From contig VGTI01000018.1 in the NCBI GenBank assembly GCA_016874735.1, positions 1 through 64,000 on the forward strand: a stretch of 64,000 nt of DNA. Reading direction: 5' to 3'. This document shows positions 50,426 through 58,965 of this stretch, piece by piece. The notes below the pieces were generated by a model. It had not been told where the DNA came from and made no database searches. It saw only the letters and a program-made list of their open reading frames with translations. The translations under genes were made by a program, and so were the position numbers. Position 1 is the stretch's first letter. Each line of letters begins with the position of its first letter. This stretch comes from Deltaproteobacteria bacterium. GTDB lineage: Bacteria; Bdellovibrionota_B; Oligoflexia; Oligoflexales; CAIYRB01.

Positions 50426-51334
50426 TCAATCCATGCGTATCGGTCCTCGGATCGGTGCAAGCATGCGGTTGTGCCACCAAGCATAGATATTGAGTAAATG
50501 CCTCAGGCGTTCGATTTTCTTTGTCGTGCACCATGTACGTCGCGATAATCTTTTGATTCTATCGCGAAACATAGCGCATGTATGATTTAGGGCAAAGAGT
50601 GGATCCCTACCACCTCTTTTGAGTTCACCTTGGCCGACGACACATCCGCGTCGTCCTTTGTGTTGCTCGTGAGGCATATGTTTCCCAAATACCTCTTTAA
50701 CGATGACGGGGTATTTGGGCCAGCAATCCGATTTCAGTAATGTTAAGTTGGGACAGAGCCTCTTAACCTCATTCAAAACCCGACGGAGGGATTCGGGCCT
50801 ATTATCCGCACGCGGTCCGTAGCGTTTTACAGCCCGCTTAGCTAGGGTACTTTTTGCTGGCATTTCTGCGGCACTAATTGCAATCACTTGCCGACTTGAT
50901 GCTGCCACCGCTAGGGAAACCGAGATCGGCTTACACTTAGTGTGTTCAAAAGTTTCCATATCATCAAATATCACCGTAGTTTCTTGGCCAGCTGCAATGT
51001 TTTTAGCCTGTCGGTCTTTGAGATGAAGCTCAGCCCGGTTACCAATGCGGATAATCTTACGAGCTACGGTAATCGGCCGACAGCCGAGAAGTCTGGCACA
51101 TCCGCGCTGCGAAACAGATTCCATCGCTAGGCGCAAAACTTTCTGTGTTAAATGAGGCTTACGCTCGCGATACGTTAGCGCTCCCGTTTGATCAGAAAAG
51201 GAAGATGCACAATCCTTACAAAAATATCTTTGAACCCGCCCTAAGTGACCTGTTTCACGAAAAAAATATCCAAATTTGATCACCTGATTGTGACCTTTTG
51301 GACAAAGTTTTAAAAATTTTTTTTGTTTATTCAC
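50426..51334 (-). CDS. DDE-type insertion sequence transposase with N-terminal zinc ribbon
   Basis: 302 residues from GTG 51334, chosen because GAGGAGG lies 5 bases upstream; the GTG at 51340 would overlap that site. The N-terminus has CPKGH plus CKDC, a zinc-ribbon-like set (counting from GTG 51340: C13, H17, C41, C44) around GRVQRYFC, common in IS1/IS1595-type transposases. A helix-turn-helix-like part (SQRGCARLLGCRPITVARKI) follows. The catalytic core shows VIFDDMETFEH (D126/D127), LLKSDCWPKYP (D205) and NHTCAMFRDRIKRLSRRTW, where D260 may be the third acidic residue. The end, LRHLLNIYAWWHN, is typical of the group. It looks intact. It cuts and joins DNA at the flanking inverted repeats. 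Confidence 0.87.
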   Translation of the reverse strand: MNKQKKFLKLCPKGHNQVIKFGYFFRETGHLGRVQRYFCKDCASSFSDQTGALTYRERKPHLTQKVLRLAMESVSQRGCARLLGCRPITVARKIIRIGNRAELHLKDRQAKNIAAGQETTVIFDDMETFEHTKCKPISVSLAVAASSRQVIAISAAEMPAKSTLAKRAVKRYGPRADNRPESLRRVLNEVKRLCPNLTLLKSDCWPKYPVIVKEVFGKHMPHEQHKGRRGCVVGQGELKRGGRDPLFALNHTCAMFRDRIKRLSRRTWCTTKKIERLRHLLNIYAWWHNRMLAPIRGPIRMD

Positions 51335-51339
51335 GACCA

Positions 51340-51346
51340 CCTCCTC
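51340..51346 (-). promoter_or_regulatory. Strong ribosome binding site of the transposase
   Basis: Minus-strand GAGGAGG, 5 bases before GTG 51334; it sets that start rather than the in-frame GTG at 51340. Confidence 0.65.
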
Positions 51347-51426
51347 ATCTTGAGGCGGCGATCATGCTACAAACTCATTGCCGGAAGAAGTGACATGAGC
51401 ACGCATAACGGCGACATGAGAGATTC

Positions 51427-51452
51427 TCACCAACAACTAACTGAATCAGTTA
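51427..51452 (-). repeat. Right terminal inverted repeat of the insertion sequence
   Basis: Read on the minus strand it begins TAACTGATTCAGTTA and ends TTGTTGGTGA. Its outer edge is one base from the slt stop codon at 51454-51456. Confidence 0.88.
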
Positions 51453-51453
51453 A

Positions 51454-53952
51454 TCACGATTTAGGAGGCTTTTCAGCCTCAACCGCCGCGGCGGCGGCAT
51501 GATCCGAACGCACCGATGCCACTAGGGCATCGGCCACCGTATCAAAATGGCGCAGATCCTGTTTAGCATCATTGTAAAGGCGCTTGTAATAAAAGTAGTT
51601 TCTGAGCACTAGCTTTACGTATCCGCGTGTCTCTTTGTAAGGAATGCGTTCGACAAAGACCAAGGGATCGCGCGTCGGCAGCGTGGTGATCCAACGTTGT
51701 GCCGCGGCAGGGCCGGCATTGTAGGCAGATAGCAGGTAGATCGGGCTGAGATACTTGTCGAGCAGTGATCTCACGTGATGCACACCGATTTGCAAGTTGA
51801 CGTCAGGCGTCAGGAGTCCATTGCCAGCGGATAAGCTGGCCAGGACCGCCTTCTTCACATCATTGCCCATATAATCCGAGCCCACCTGCCGCATCTCTAG
51901 CTGCGCCGTCTGCGGCATAATCTGCATGAGTCCTAGGGCGCCGACAGGTGACCTTGCTAACGGATTGAACACGCTTTCTTGCCGAATAATGGCAAACACA
52001 AAATCAGCATCCACCCCGACCTTCGCGGCAAATGCCCGCACCTCCTCGGCGAACTTTTGCGGATACAGTATGCGCTCAAAACCGGCCGGCAAACTGCTCC
52101 TAAAAGAACGCGGTAGCGCATCATAGATTTTCACTGCGTCCAACCATTTACCTGCAGCATAGGTAACCAGAGCTTTGACTATTAGTTTCTCTGGTTTACC
52201 GTCCGCGATATCGACCTCTTCCATCTCGCAGACAGCATCGTGATGCAAACCAATGCGCATCAGCGCTTCGATTCGCCGAATCTTCTGCTGATCAGGAGAG
52301 GAAAATGGCTCCTGCAGCATCTCAGGTCTAAACCGAGGTAGTCGCGCTGGTTGCATAGCTAGGTGCTGACCTGTTACCTTTTCCAGCATGTAGTGACCAA
52401 GGGCTCCGTAGTAGGTCGAATAGTACTCGGAGGCAACGCGACGCCACATCTCGCTAGCCTCGCTAAGCTTACCGAGTTCAAGGTAGGCTCGCCCCGACCA
52501 AAATAAGGCAAATGACAGCGATGATGCTGAGCGCTCGTCAACAGGCATACCGGATTGGCTGTTAATTAGGCCTTTGAGCGGCTCTAAGACCTTCTGCCAC
52601 TCGCCGCGGCCAGCCAAATTGACACCGAGCGCCATCATGGCTTCGTCATAATTTTCCTCTTTAGCAAATCGCGACAAATAGTCTTCATAAAGCACAGCAG
52701 CGCGTTCCAGCTCGCCCTGGTTTTCGGCGATACGTGCCAACGAATAAACAGCTCGCGCCTCGTACTTTTTATATTTAGTGGCGGCTTTAGCTGCAACGTC
52801 TTCAAAGGCCTTACGTGCCTCGTCAAATTTATTGCGTGACCAGTCGATAAAGCCAAGGCGCAGACGGGCCTCCGCCCATCCGTCGAATCCGTAGGTATCG
52901 CTCATCGCCTTGGTGATATTCTGCCAGAACTCCGCCCTTAGCTTGGTATCTTGGGCGCGAAAACATCCATCAATCACCTTACCGGTATTCGTGGCATCAG
53001 TCAGTGAGCTGAGACCTTTAGCAATATGCAGTCCACCTAACATGAGGTCTTTGGCCTTGCCGCACTGCTTTTTCCCGGCAAGTTGCCGGGCCTTATTGAA
53101 ACTTGCTTCCGGTTCATGAGAATCCACGGTTTTACCGCTAGATTCAGCCAATTGACTCAGCCAAGGGGTCGTCGCAACCAGCGCCGGATACGACTGCGCC
53201 ACAGCTAAAATACTGTCGCCAACGGTACGCCGCCGGGGCTCGGGTAAATTAAGGATCACCCGCTTCAACGCCAACTGCTTGAAACCACGCGACCTGTAGC
53301 GATCAATCCGCTGCAAAAGTGCACGTAAATCATCGTCATTGAGAGGCGTTAATTTATCAGAGGTAAGATCAACCAAAAGACTTTGTTTACTAGCACAGGT
53401 CCCAGCTGCACTTTGGTTGAATCGCTGGCTTATGGCCGCACGCTCACCAGCGTCTAGCTCGGGCGATTTCAGCAAATTCAGGTAAAGAAATGGTAAAAGA
53501 GGATGGCTATCGGCAGCGCTCCCGGCAAGATCGCCCGACGCTTTGAGGATCTTGAAGGTTCCCTCAACCACCTGCCGGCGTGACTCTGGAGGTTTAAAAT
53601 TAGGAGCCAGATTGCGCGGTGGACCGACAAGCTCGGCGGCCTCGTCCTCGTCGTCATTGATTTCAGGGGTGTTCATGCGCGCCAGTTTGAGGAACGCAGT
53701 GGTGATCTGATCCTGGCTCGCCAGCATGGCCGTGAACTGATCCTCTGGAAGCTCAAGCGGTGATGGCTTTTTCGCGTGAAGCGCCAGCCAAGCACTAAAG
53801 CTAGGATCGACGGGTGTCGGACCTGACGCCGCTCGATTGAGGGGATAACTGTCGGGAAGTGCCGCAGCAAATCCAACTTTTGCAGAAGGGCTCAAAAGGA
53901 TCGAGCCGGTCAAAAATACCAAGCGGAGGTTCATGCGGGATGGCCCATTCAT
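51454..53952 (-). CDS. slt: Soluble lytic murein transglycosylase (Slt70-like, GH23)
   Basis: 832 residues from ATG 53952; ATG 53934 (MNLRLVFLTG) also fits and would give a more usual signal peptide. The protein is exported and cleaves the MurNAc-GlcNAc bond of peptidoglycan to give 1,6-anhydro ends. The long N-terminal part (about 60-600) is helical and TPR-like, with repeated A/Y/L patterns such as ARAVYSLARIAENQGELERAAVLYEDYL, as expected for the Slt superhelix. The catalytic SLT domain is at about 630-790: IIRQESVFNP with the catalytic Glu at about 659, GLMQIMPQTA, and LLSAYNAGPAAAQRW. A charged tail (KQDLRHFDTVADAL ... EKPPKS) follows. The stop codon is one base outside the insertion sequence, so whatever originally followed slt has been displaced. 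Divergent from phoU. Confidence 0.93.
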   Translation of the reverse strand: MNGPSRMNLRLVFLTGSILLSPSAKVGFAAALPDSYPLNRAASGPTPVDPSFSAWLALHAKKPSPLELPEDQFTAMLASQDQITTAFLKLARMNTPEINDDEDEAAELVGPPRNLAPNFKPPESRRQVVEGTFKILKASGDLAGSAADSHPLLPFLYLNLLKSPELDAGERAAISQRFNQSAAGTCASKQSLLVDLTSDKLTPLNDDDLRALLQRIDRYRSRGFKQLALKRVILNLPEPRRRTVGDSILAVAQSYPALVATTPWLSQLAESSGKTVDSHEPEASFNKARQLAGKKQCGKAKDLMLGGLHIAKGLSSLTDATNTGKVIDGCFRAQDTKLRAEFWQNITKAMSDTYGFDGWAEARLRLGFIDWSRNKFDEARKAFEDVAAKAATKYKKYEARAVYSLARIAENQGELERAAVLYEDYLSRFAKEENYDEAMMALGVNLAGRGEWQKVLEPLKGLINSQSGMPVDERSASSLSFALFWSGRAYLELGKLSEASEMWRRVASEYYSTYYGALGHYMLEKVTGQHLAMQPARLPRFRPEMLQEPFSSPDQQKIRRIEALMRIGLHHDAVCEMEEVDIADGKPEKLIVKALVTYAAGKWLDAVKIYDALPRSFRSSLPAGFERILYPQKFAEEVRAFAAKVGVDADFVFAIIRQESVFNPLARSPVGALGLMQIMPQTAQLEMRQVGSDYMGNDVKKAVLASLSAGNGLLTPDVNLQIGVHHVRSLLDKYLSPIYLLSAYNAGPAAAQRWITTLPTRDPLVFVERIPYKETRGYVKLVLRNYFYYKRLYNDAKQDLRHFDTVADALVASVRSDHAAAAAVEAEKPPKS

Positions 53953-54107
53953 AGCAGAGTGTACCTATGCTATCCGTGTCGGCAAAAACCAGGCGACCTT
54001 AAGCTGACATTGTCTACAAACTCTGACCACATCATAGCTGTACGCGACCCTAAAAGACTAGTGCGCACAGCGAAATTCCTGCGATTTATCCTAAGGAACT
54101 GCTTTAC

Positions 54108-54857
54108 ATGGGGAGCCATGTGAGTCATGGTATTATTGCCAAAAAGTTTGGGGCCGAGATGAAACAACTCAACCTAGCAGCCAAAGAATACGACCAGATT
54201 CACTCACTTTTGGAGCGTCTTAGCACCAATGTGCGGGATCAATTGCGCGAGCTAAAAAAGGCCGCCACCGATGAGGACGTGGTCAAACTGCGTCAGATTG
54301 TCGAGAGGGACCGCGACATCGATTCCCTCGAACTGGATCTTAACCGCCGTGCCAGGTCCTTTATCGAATTGCGTGCGCCGCTAGGCCCAGATTTTCGCTC
54401 GCTCATGCAGGTTGTACAAATAGCCAGCAATCTTGAGCGCATAGGCGACTGTACGGAGTACGTAGCGCGGCATATAGCGACTAGCTTCCAGCTCAAGACG
54501 GCCATGCCGGAGGGCTGGGATCTGATCGCCAACATGATAGCGAAGTGCCTGGAACTCCTTGATCTCTCGCACGCTGCTTGGCAGCGCACCGACGCCCAAC
54601 TGGCCGAGCGCTTGCCGCACCAGGACGAGGAGGTCGATCTATTGCAGAAACATGCACGCCAGCTCATGATTGCGCAGGTTCGCGCCGGCAAGATCGATGT
54701 CGAGCTAGGGTTGGAGTTGGTGCTCATCGCCAACAAGCTCGAAAGTATCGCCGACATTAGTTCGCACATTGCCGAAAGCGTGGTCTTTGTGGTGCAGGCG
54801 CGTCAGATTCGGCACGAAAAGCGTAAGTCACCGCTGGCCGAGCCCACTAAGGGCTAA
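54108..54857 (+). CDS. phoU: PhoU-family phosphate regulator
   Basis: 249 residues, slightly longer than usual PhoU (about 220-240). Two three-helix-bundle halves are visible. The first holds the PhoU signature VERDRDIDSLELDL ... FIELRAPLGPDFRSL ... ASNLERIGDCTEYVARHI. The second holds DEEVDLLQKHARQLM ... LELVLIANKLESIADISSHIAESVVF. The E/DxxxD pairs are the family's metal-binding positions. PhoU is cytosolic and links phosphate transporters to the PhoR histidine kinase. ATG 54108 has AAGGA 10 bases upstream; the alternative ATG 54159 would remove the conserved KKFGAEMKQL start. No pst, phoR or phoB gene is adjacent, so it may serve another transporter. Confidence 0.9.
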   Translation: MGSHVSHGIIAKKFGAEMKQLNLAAKEYDQIHSLLERLSTNVRDQLRELKKAATDEDVVKLRQIVERDRDIDSLELDLNRRARSFIELRAPLGPDFRSLMQVVQIASNLERIGDCTEYVARHIATSFQLKTAMPEGWDLIANMIAKCLELLDLSHAAWQRTDAQLAERLPHQDEEVDLLQKHARQLMIAQVRAGKIDVELGLELVLIANKLESIADISSHIAESVVFVVQARQIRHEKRKSPLAEPTKG

Positions 54858-54861
54858 GAGG

Positions 54862-55521
54862 TTAAGGCTTAGCGCCACCGCTACCGGCCCGGGCCAGGAG
54901 TGTGCTGTCCATCTGCACAACGATGCGATGCTGCAGGCATTCAGCCTCACTCGACAGATCCTGCAGCAGCGGCTCTAATTTATTCAGGAGCAACTTAGCA
55001 CAAGCCTTCCAGTCGGAATTGGCACGAGCCAGGGCCACCTGCGCCATGATGCGCCGCATCAGGCCTCCAATTCCCTGAATAGCCGCAAGCTCCGGATGCG
55101 ACCGATCCACCAGACCACTCACGTGGTCCAGTAACTCACAAATCAGATTGAGATCATCGGCGATACCGTCTAGTTCGTTGGGTTTCTGCTGCGCCTTGGT
55201 TTGCCAACATGCCACCGCCAAGGTCTTTAGCCCACCGGTGATGGCACTCGCCAGATTCCGCATGGCATCGAGCGTCTGTGTTGTCAGTTCAGCAGGAGAA
55301 TCGATCTGAAGCTCGAGCTTGGTGGACTCACTCAGTGGCACTTTCCCGGCAGCACCTAAATCACCGTGATCCGCAATCAGCATGTCATTAAGACTGACAC
55401 GGGTGATCACGTGACCGGGCGGCACCAGCGTCGTATCAACCCAGTCGAGCGCCTCGCGCAGCGACCGGATCGGTACTGGGACCGGAACCTTTTTATTGTT
55501 TATAAAAATTCGTTTCAGCAT
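54862..55521 (-). CDS. Conserved-looking cytosolic protein of unknown function
   Basis: 219 residues with no signal peptide or membrane segment. The first 75 residues look beta-rich (MLKRIFINNKKVPVPVPIRS ... VITRVSLNDMLI); the rest is helical (LDGIADDLNLICELLDHV, LLLNKLEPLLQDLSSEAECLQHRIVVQMD). ATG 55521 follows the stop of the glycosyltransferase-TPR gene by a single base (TGATATG), so the two are translationally coupled and should work together. Its 3' end converges on phoU with 4 bases between. I do not recognise the family. The short N-terminal beta part recalls small unknown proteins found in flagellar gene clusters of other bacteria, but this is weak. Confidence 0.8.
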   Translation of the reverse strand: MLKRIFINNKKVPVPVPIRSLREALDWVDTTLVPPGHVITRVSLNDMLIADHGDLGAAGKVPLSESTKLELQIDSPAELTTQTLDAMRNLASAITGGLKTLAVACWQTKAQQKPNELDGIADDLNLICELLDHVSGLVDRSHPELAAIQGIGGLMRRIMAQVALARANSDWKACAKLLLNKLEPLLQDLSSEAECLQHRIVVQMDSTLLARAGSGGAKP

Positions 55522-55522
55522 A

Positions 55523-57373
55523 TCACGCGTTTAATGTGCCTGCGGTTGGGTCAGTGAGACGAGCGATTTGCTGCGAGAGAGCCTGCGCACGCTCGTTGTA
55601 TGGATCAATGGACACGATACGTTCGACCAAGCTCTTGGCCGCTTGGTTGTCACCCACCTTGAACTTAATGACGGCAAGCGTATAGAGCATGTTGTGATCG
55701 TGTGGGTGGAGCCCGATATAGGTGGCCAGTGCCTGCTGGACTTCCGCAAACTTGCCGCGCTCGCTAGCGATCTGCACAAGGGTAAACAGTGCTGCCGTAT
55801 TTTCCGGATTACACTCTAAAGTCTTGACCACCCAGCGACTGGCTTCGTTCAGCTCACCCATGCCCTGGAATGCCAGGCCGAGTCCGAGGTTCGCCATCTC
55901 GTCTTCCGGCGCCAAGCTGACGGCTTTTTGGAACTGCAGGACAGCGCTATCGAAGGAGTTACGCGTCAAACTGATGGTGCCGAGACCGATGAAGGCACGG
56001 GACGCATAAGGATCGAGCTCAATGGCTTGCTGGTAGGCTTGCTTGCCGGCCTCGCCGTCACCCAATTTGGTGAAGCAATCACCGATCAGACGGTAGAGGT
56101 TGGCCTTATGATGGATAGGAATATCTTTAAGCTGGAAGATCGATTCGATCACATCGATTGCAGCCAGGTACTGCTTGGCATGGACTTGCGCCTCGACCTC
56201 GAGAACCTGATGATCAAGGGCATTGACGTCGATCGTCGGCGTTTGGCGGTTCACGATCGAGAACACCTCGAGCATCTCTCTGGTCACCCGAGGCTTAGCG
56301 GCCTTGAGCTGCTGCAAATTCTTTGCCGCAATATCAATGCGGAGACTTTGGGTGGCGGCGGCTTTCCGGATGGCCTTAGCGAGCGACTCCGGTGACCCCG
56401 GACAGAAGTCAAAGCGATGTTTACCGATCGTCTCCTCGACGAGTGGTCCCCGCGCCGCGATCACTGGCACACCGTTAGCTGTAGCGATCATCAAACGATA
56501 AGGGTCGCCGTCGACGCGGTCACGCGACGCAATCGGTGAGTAGTAGAAGCAATCAGCAGCGGTCAGCACCTCGTGGAAGGCATCGCGACTCGGTGCGGCA
56601 TAGACGGCTTGGCGGTCGAGTCCCAGCGTCACAAGACGGTCACGAATTTCAGCTGAGAAGCTACCAATGCCGCAGAACACCAGCTTCATCCGTCCTGCCA
56701 GCGACTTATCGCTAAACTCGATAAGCTTCATCGCGTGGACCAGGTCCAGAAGCGACTCTTCCCACTCAATCTGCCCGAAGTGTGCAATCACGAAGTCAGT
56801 ATCGGCAAGACCGAGATTGGCGATAGCTCGTGCCCTGGTCTTGGCCTGGCGTTGGATTCGCTGCTCAACAAATGGCGAAAAGCTGAGGATTCTTTGCGTG
56901 TCGACACCCTCGATGAGGAGTGCTTGCCGTGCCGCCTCTGTTTGGACCAAGAACGCGTCAGCAGCGTTACCCACTTCCGTGCGGATAGTGCGCATGTGGG
57001 TAATATCTTCGCCTGGCATAGGGGTCAAGTTATCTACCCAAATGATCAGACGGAATCGGCTACGCCATTTCGCTTTGACCGCTTGGTAGGCATACATCCC
57101 GAGGCGTTCTTTGACGACCACGAGGTCAAACCCCTGCAGGACTTTTTCAAGCCCCGGCAGGTAGGTCGTATTTTCGCTGTGGTCTGGCAGCGCTATACAC
57201 GTCAGCTGGTCGTAACGGCTGGTCTGCGTCAGGTAGCCGACTATGGATTCCGAGGTAACGACCGTGACCTCATAGTCGGATGCTGTCAAAAGAAACTGAT
57301 CGATTTCCTCGACTGACGGCAACGTGCCGTAAACGAGAGCCAGTTTTTTTTGTACTCCGCTGTTGGACACCAT
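55523..57373 (-). CDS. Glycosyltransferase (GT4-like) fused to TPR repeats
   Basis: 616 residues. The N-terminal half (about 1-380) has two Rossmann-like parts: LALVYGTLPSVEEIDQFLL and LIIWVDNLTP in the first; FVIAHFGQIEWEESLLDLVHAM, MKLVFCGIGSF, AADCFYYSPIAS and TANGVPVIAARGPLVEETIG in the second, the last resembling the donor-sugar site of GT4 enzymes. Residues about 395-605 form TPR units (KANLYRLIGDCFTKLGDGEAGKQAYQQAIELDP, ASRAFIGLGTISLTRNSFDSAVLQFQKAVSLAP and further copies). TPR-linked glycosyltransferases usually modify proteins, the repeats binding the substrate. It lies between a small coiled-coil protein and a coupled unknown protein. Very strong ribosome binding site. Flagellin or surface-protein glycosylation is a reasonable guess; the acceptor is unknown. 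Confidence 0.88.
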   Translation of the reverse strand: MVSNSGVQKKLALVYGTLPSVEEIDQFLLTASDYEVTVVTSESIVGYLTQTSRYDQLTCIALPDHSENTTYLPGLEKVLQGFDLVVVKERLGMYAYQAVKAKWRSRFRLIIWVDNLTPMPGEDITHMRTIRTEVGNAADAFLVQTEAARQALLIEGVDTQRILSFSPFVEQRIQRQAKTRARAIANLGLADTDFVIAHFGQIEWEESLLDLVHAMKLIEFSDKSLAGRMKLVFCGIGSFSAEIRDRLVTLGLDRQAVYAAPSRDAFHEVLTAADCFYYSPIASRDRVDGDPYRLMIATANGVPVIAARGPLVEETIGKHRFDFCPGSPESLAKAIRKAAATQSLRIDIAAKNLQQLKAAKPRVTREMLEVFSIVNRQTPTIDVNALDHQVLEVEAQVHAKQYLAAIDVIESIFQLKDIPIHHKANLYRLIGDCFTKLGDGEAGKQAYQQAIELDPYASRAFIGLGTISLTRNSFDSAVLQFQKAVSLAPEDEMANLGLGLAFQGMGELNEASRWVVKTLECNPENTAALFTLVQIASERGKFAEVQQALATYIGLHPHDHNMLYTLAVIKFKVGDNQAAKSLVERIVSIDPYNERAQALSQQIARLTDPTAGTLNA

Positions 57374-57378
57374 GGAAA

Positions 57379-57385
57379 CCTCCTT
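57379..57385 (-). promoter_or_regulatory. Consensus ribosome binding site of the glycosyltransferase-TPR gene
   Basis: Minus-strand AAGGAGG, 5 bases before ATG 57373; the best Shine-Dalgarno match I noticed in the window, suggesting high expression. Confidence 0.75.
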
Positions 57386-57412
57386 GAGGTCGGGGGAGAC
57401 TACTAACTATGG

Positions 57413-57790
57413 TTAAGCTGATTGCTCAAATCTCGAGGGTTCGGGCTCACCGGAGCGGTAACAAGTGATCTTTTGGCGGGCGATTTGCAGTTTGCGCACT
57501 AGTTCCGCGGTCTTTGACTGGGATTCACTGATGACGGCCTGGAGTTTACTATCGATCTGTCTGATGTCTTGCCAGAGTTCTTGAACCTCGGGGTCGTCGG
57601 CCAGTTCCTCGATCGATCCCGTTGCCAGTCGCGTCTCAACCACCCGGAGATTGTGAAATGCTGCGGTGCGACGCTTTAACCATGTGTTACCTTCGTCAAT
57701 CTTTCCTGCCGTCAAACTCGCTAAAGCTGCTGCGCCGCGGTCTCTATAGACCCGCAAGATACACCGCACCTGATGTGCAAAGTCCGCCAT
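57413..57790 (-). CDS. Small coiled-coil protein, possibly a flagellar-type export chaperone
   Basis: 125 residues, without signal peptide or membrane segment, mostly helical with charged heptad-like stretches (VQELWQDIRQIDSKLQAVISESQSKTAELVRKLQIARQKI). Size and character fit FliT/FlgN-like chaperones, but no diagnostic motif is present, so this is only a suggestion. It is the first gene of a minus-strand trio with the glycosyltransferase-TPR gene (39-base gap). ATG 57790 has no good ribosome binding site. A possible promoter upstream is minus-strand TTGTTT, 17 bases, TGTTAT (about 57860-57831), a weak match. Confidence 0.65.
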   Translation of the reverse strand: MADFAHQVRCILRVYRDRGAAALASLTAGKIDEGNTWLKRRTAAFHNLRVVETRLATGSIEELADDPEVQELWQDIRQIDSKLQAVISESQSKTAELVRKLQIARQKITCYRSGEPEPSRFEQSA

Positions 57791-57929
57791 AGCTTAAAGC
57801 CGACAAGAGTTATGATTTTATGGTCTATATAACAGTCTAGGGCATGCTTATAAACAATGTCAAAGGTAGGTCTAGACAGGATGGACTTAAGTAATCGGGA
57901 ACACTTCAAAAGATCATCAAAATGGCTGC

Positions 57930-57960
57930 GGCACCTAATCGTATTTACGGTGCCTTTTTT
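57930..57960 (+). terminator. Plus-strand intrinsic terminator without a plus-strand gene
   Basis: GGCACC (57930-57935) pairs with GGTGCC (57949-57954), with further TAA/TTA pairing inside, followed directly by six T (57955-57960). The U-tract orientation is for plus-strand transcription. On the minus strand, where both neighbouring genes run, the hairpin is followed by GCAGCC, so it would work poorly there. The T run overlaps the gspN stop codon. Confidence 0.6.
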
Positions 57961-58903
57961 AAAACGTTGTCACTGCCGGCTCATCGAGAGAGCCTCTAAC
58001 TTGCATCGTCAGGCGCCCTTCACTCGTGGCACTTCCGGTCACGGCATCAATGAGGAAGCCAAACTTTTCCTTCAGCCCCGAGTTCAGTCTAAACATAATC
58101 TTCATATCGAGCTGCGATGACCCTGTGTCGGGTTTGAGGAGGATCTTGCCGTCAGTCAGAAGCTCAAGTTCTTCGGCGACAAAGCCCGAGCTACGGTCAA
58201 TCACGACACTGCCGTTCTCAACCTTGGCCTTGATTAGGGCTTTACTGAAGGCCTGATCCGGTAATCCTAGAGAGGGATGGCTCAGCTTCAAGACTGCACC
58301 TATGAGCTTCAGATCGGCTTGCCCAGTGGACTGCACCGGATTTTTGGCATCGAGTTTAAAATCGGCCGTTCCGTTAAGCTGACCGGATACCCCGACTGCT
58401 GCCAGTAAAGGCGCCACCATGGGGTTGGCATCAGGAGATGAGGCAGCAATATTGAGAGCGAAGCCAACGATGCCGTCGAGGGGAAAGTTCTTGGCCTCGA
58501 CGGCAAGACGCTTGGGCGCCACCGCACCTTTGGCCATATCGATCAGACCAAAACTTACGGCGACGTTGAGACTGCCTTTACCAGCTAAAGCTTGGCCTGA
58601 TACGCCGAGGCTGCCGGTAAAAAGGCGCAGTAGTTCCACGCTTACCTTGAGGCCCTTAAGATCCAGGGATGCCGTACCATTCTGCGTCTCGATATGAATA
58701 TCCTCGGCGGCGAATCCCACCGGTAGGGCAGGACCCATCCCGCCGATGCGCACGGTGTAGCCCGTAGCCTTAGTGAGCTGAGCTGCTACTGCTTCCTTGA
58801 GCACCTCGTAGGGAAAGGTCACAAGCATAAAGAAGTTAAAGCTAACGAAAAAGAGCATCACCATGAGAGTGATCTGAAGTGCTCTTCGCGTCTGCTTAGC
58901 CAT
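57959..58903 (-). CDS. gspN: Type II secretion system protein N
   Basis: 314 residues from ATG 58903, which has GGGAG 4 bases upstream; GTG 58936 has no such site. One N-terminal membrane segment (about 8-30, ITLMVMLFFVSFNFFMLVTF) is followed by a periplasmic domain of the GspN/AsmA-like type: PYEVLKEAVAAQLTKATGYTVRIGGM, then a repeated beta pattern (FAAEDIHIETQNGTASLDLKGLKVSVELLRLFTGSL, GSLNVAVSFGLID and so on). GspN is an accessory T2SS component of uncertain role, present in some systems only. It is the last gene of the gspI-J-K-L-M-N run and ends directly at a hairpin. Confidence 0.85.
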   Translation of the reverse strand: MAKQTRRALQITLMVMLFFVSFNFFMLVTFPYEVLKEAVAAQLTKATGYTVRIGGMGPALPVGFAAEDIHIETQNGTASLDLKGLKVSVELLRLFTGSLGVSGQALAGKGSLNVAVSFGLIDMAKGAVAPKRLAVEAKNFPLDGIVGFALNIAASSPDANPMVAPLLAAVGVSGQLNGTADFKLDAKNPVQSTGQADLKLIGAVLKLSHPSLGLPDQAFSKALIKAKVENGSVVIDRSSGFVAEELELLTDGKILLKPDTGSSQLDMKIMFRLNSGLKEKFGFLIDAVTGSATSEGRLTMQVRGSLDEPAVTTF

Positions 58904-58965
58904 AGGACTCCCTACCCTCTCTTGAGACACCGTCACAGCGTCTTAACTTGTAACGATTGACTGGT

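Larger units (their letters stand above)
50388..51452 (-). mobile_element. 1065-bp insertion sequence with 26-bp terminal inverted repeats
   Basis: The ends 50388-50413 and 51427-51452 are inverted copies matching at 23 of 26 positions, and between them lies a single transposase gene on the minus strand. The outer 15 bases of each end are themselves palindromic (TAACTGA n TCAGTTA type). I found no clear target-site duplication outside the repeats, so the insertion may be old or its exact edge slightly different. The element is more A+T-rich than its neighbours, notably near 51300-51335. It sits between the ends of maiA and slt. The protein points to the IS1/IS1595-like group; the family is not certain. 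Confidence 0.85.

Noticed and set aside
57857-58120. Plus-strand 87-codon frame near the orphan terminator
   Set aside because: Its second half is antisense to gspN and it reads through the hairpin and T run, which a real gene ending there would not do.
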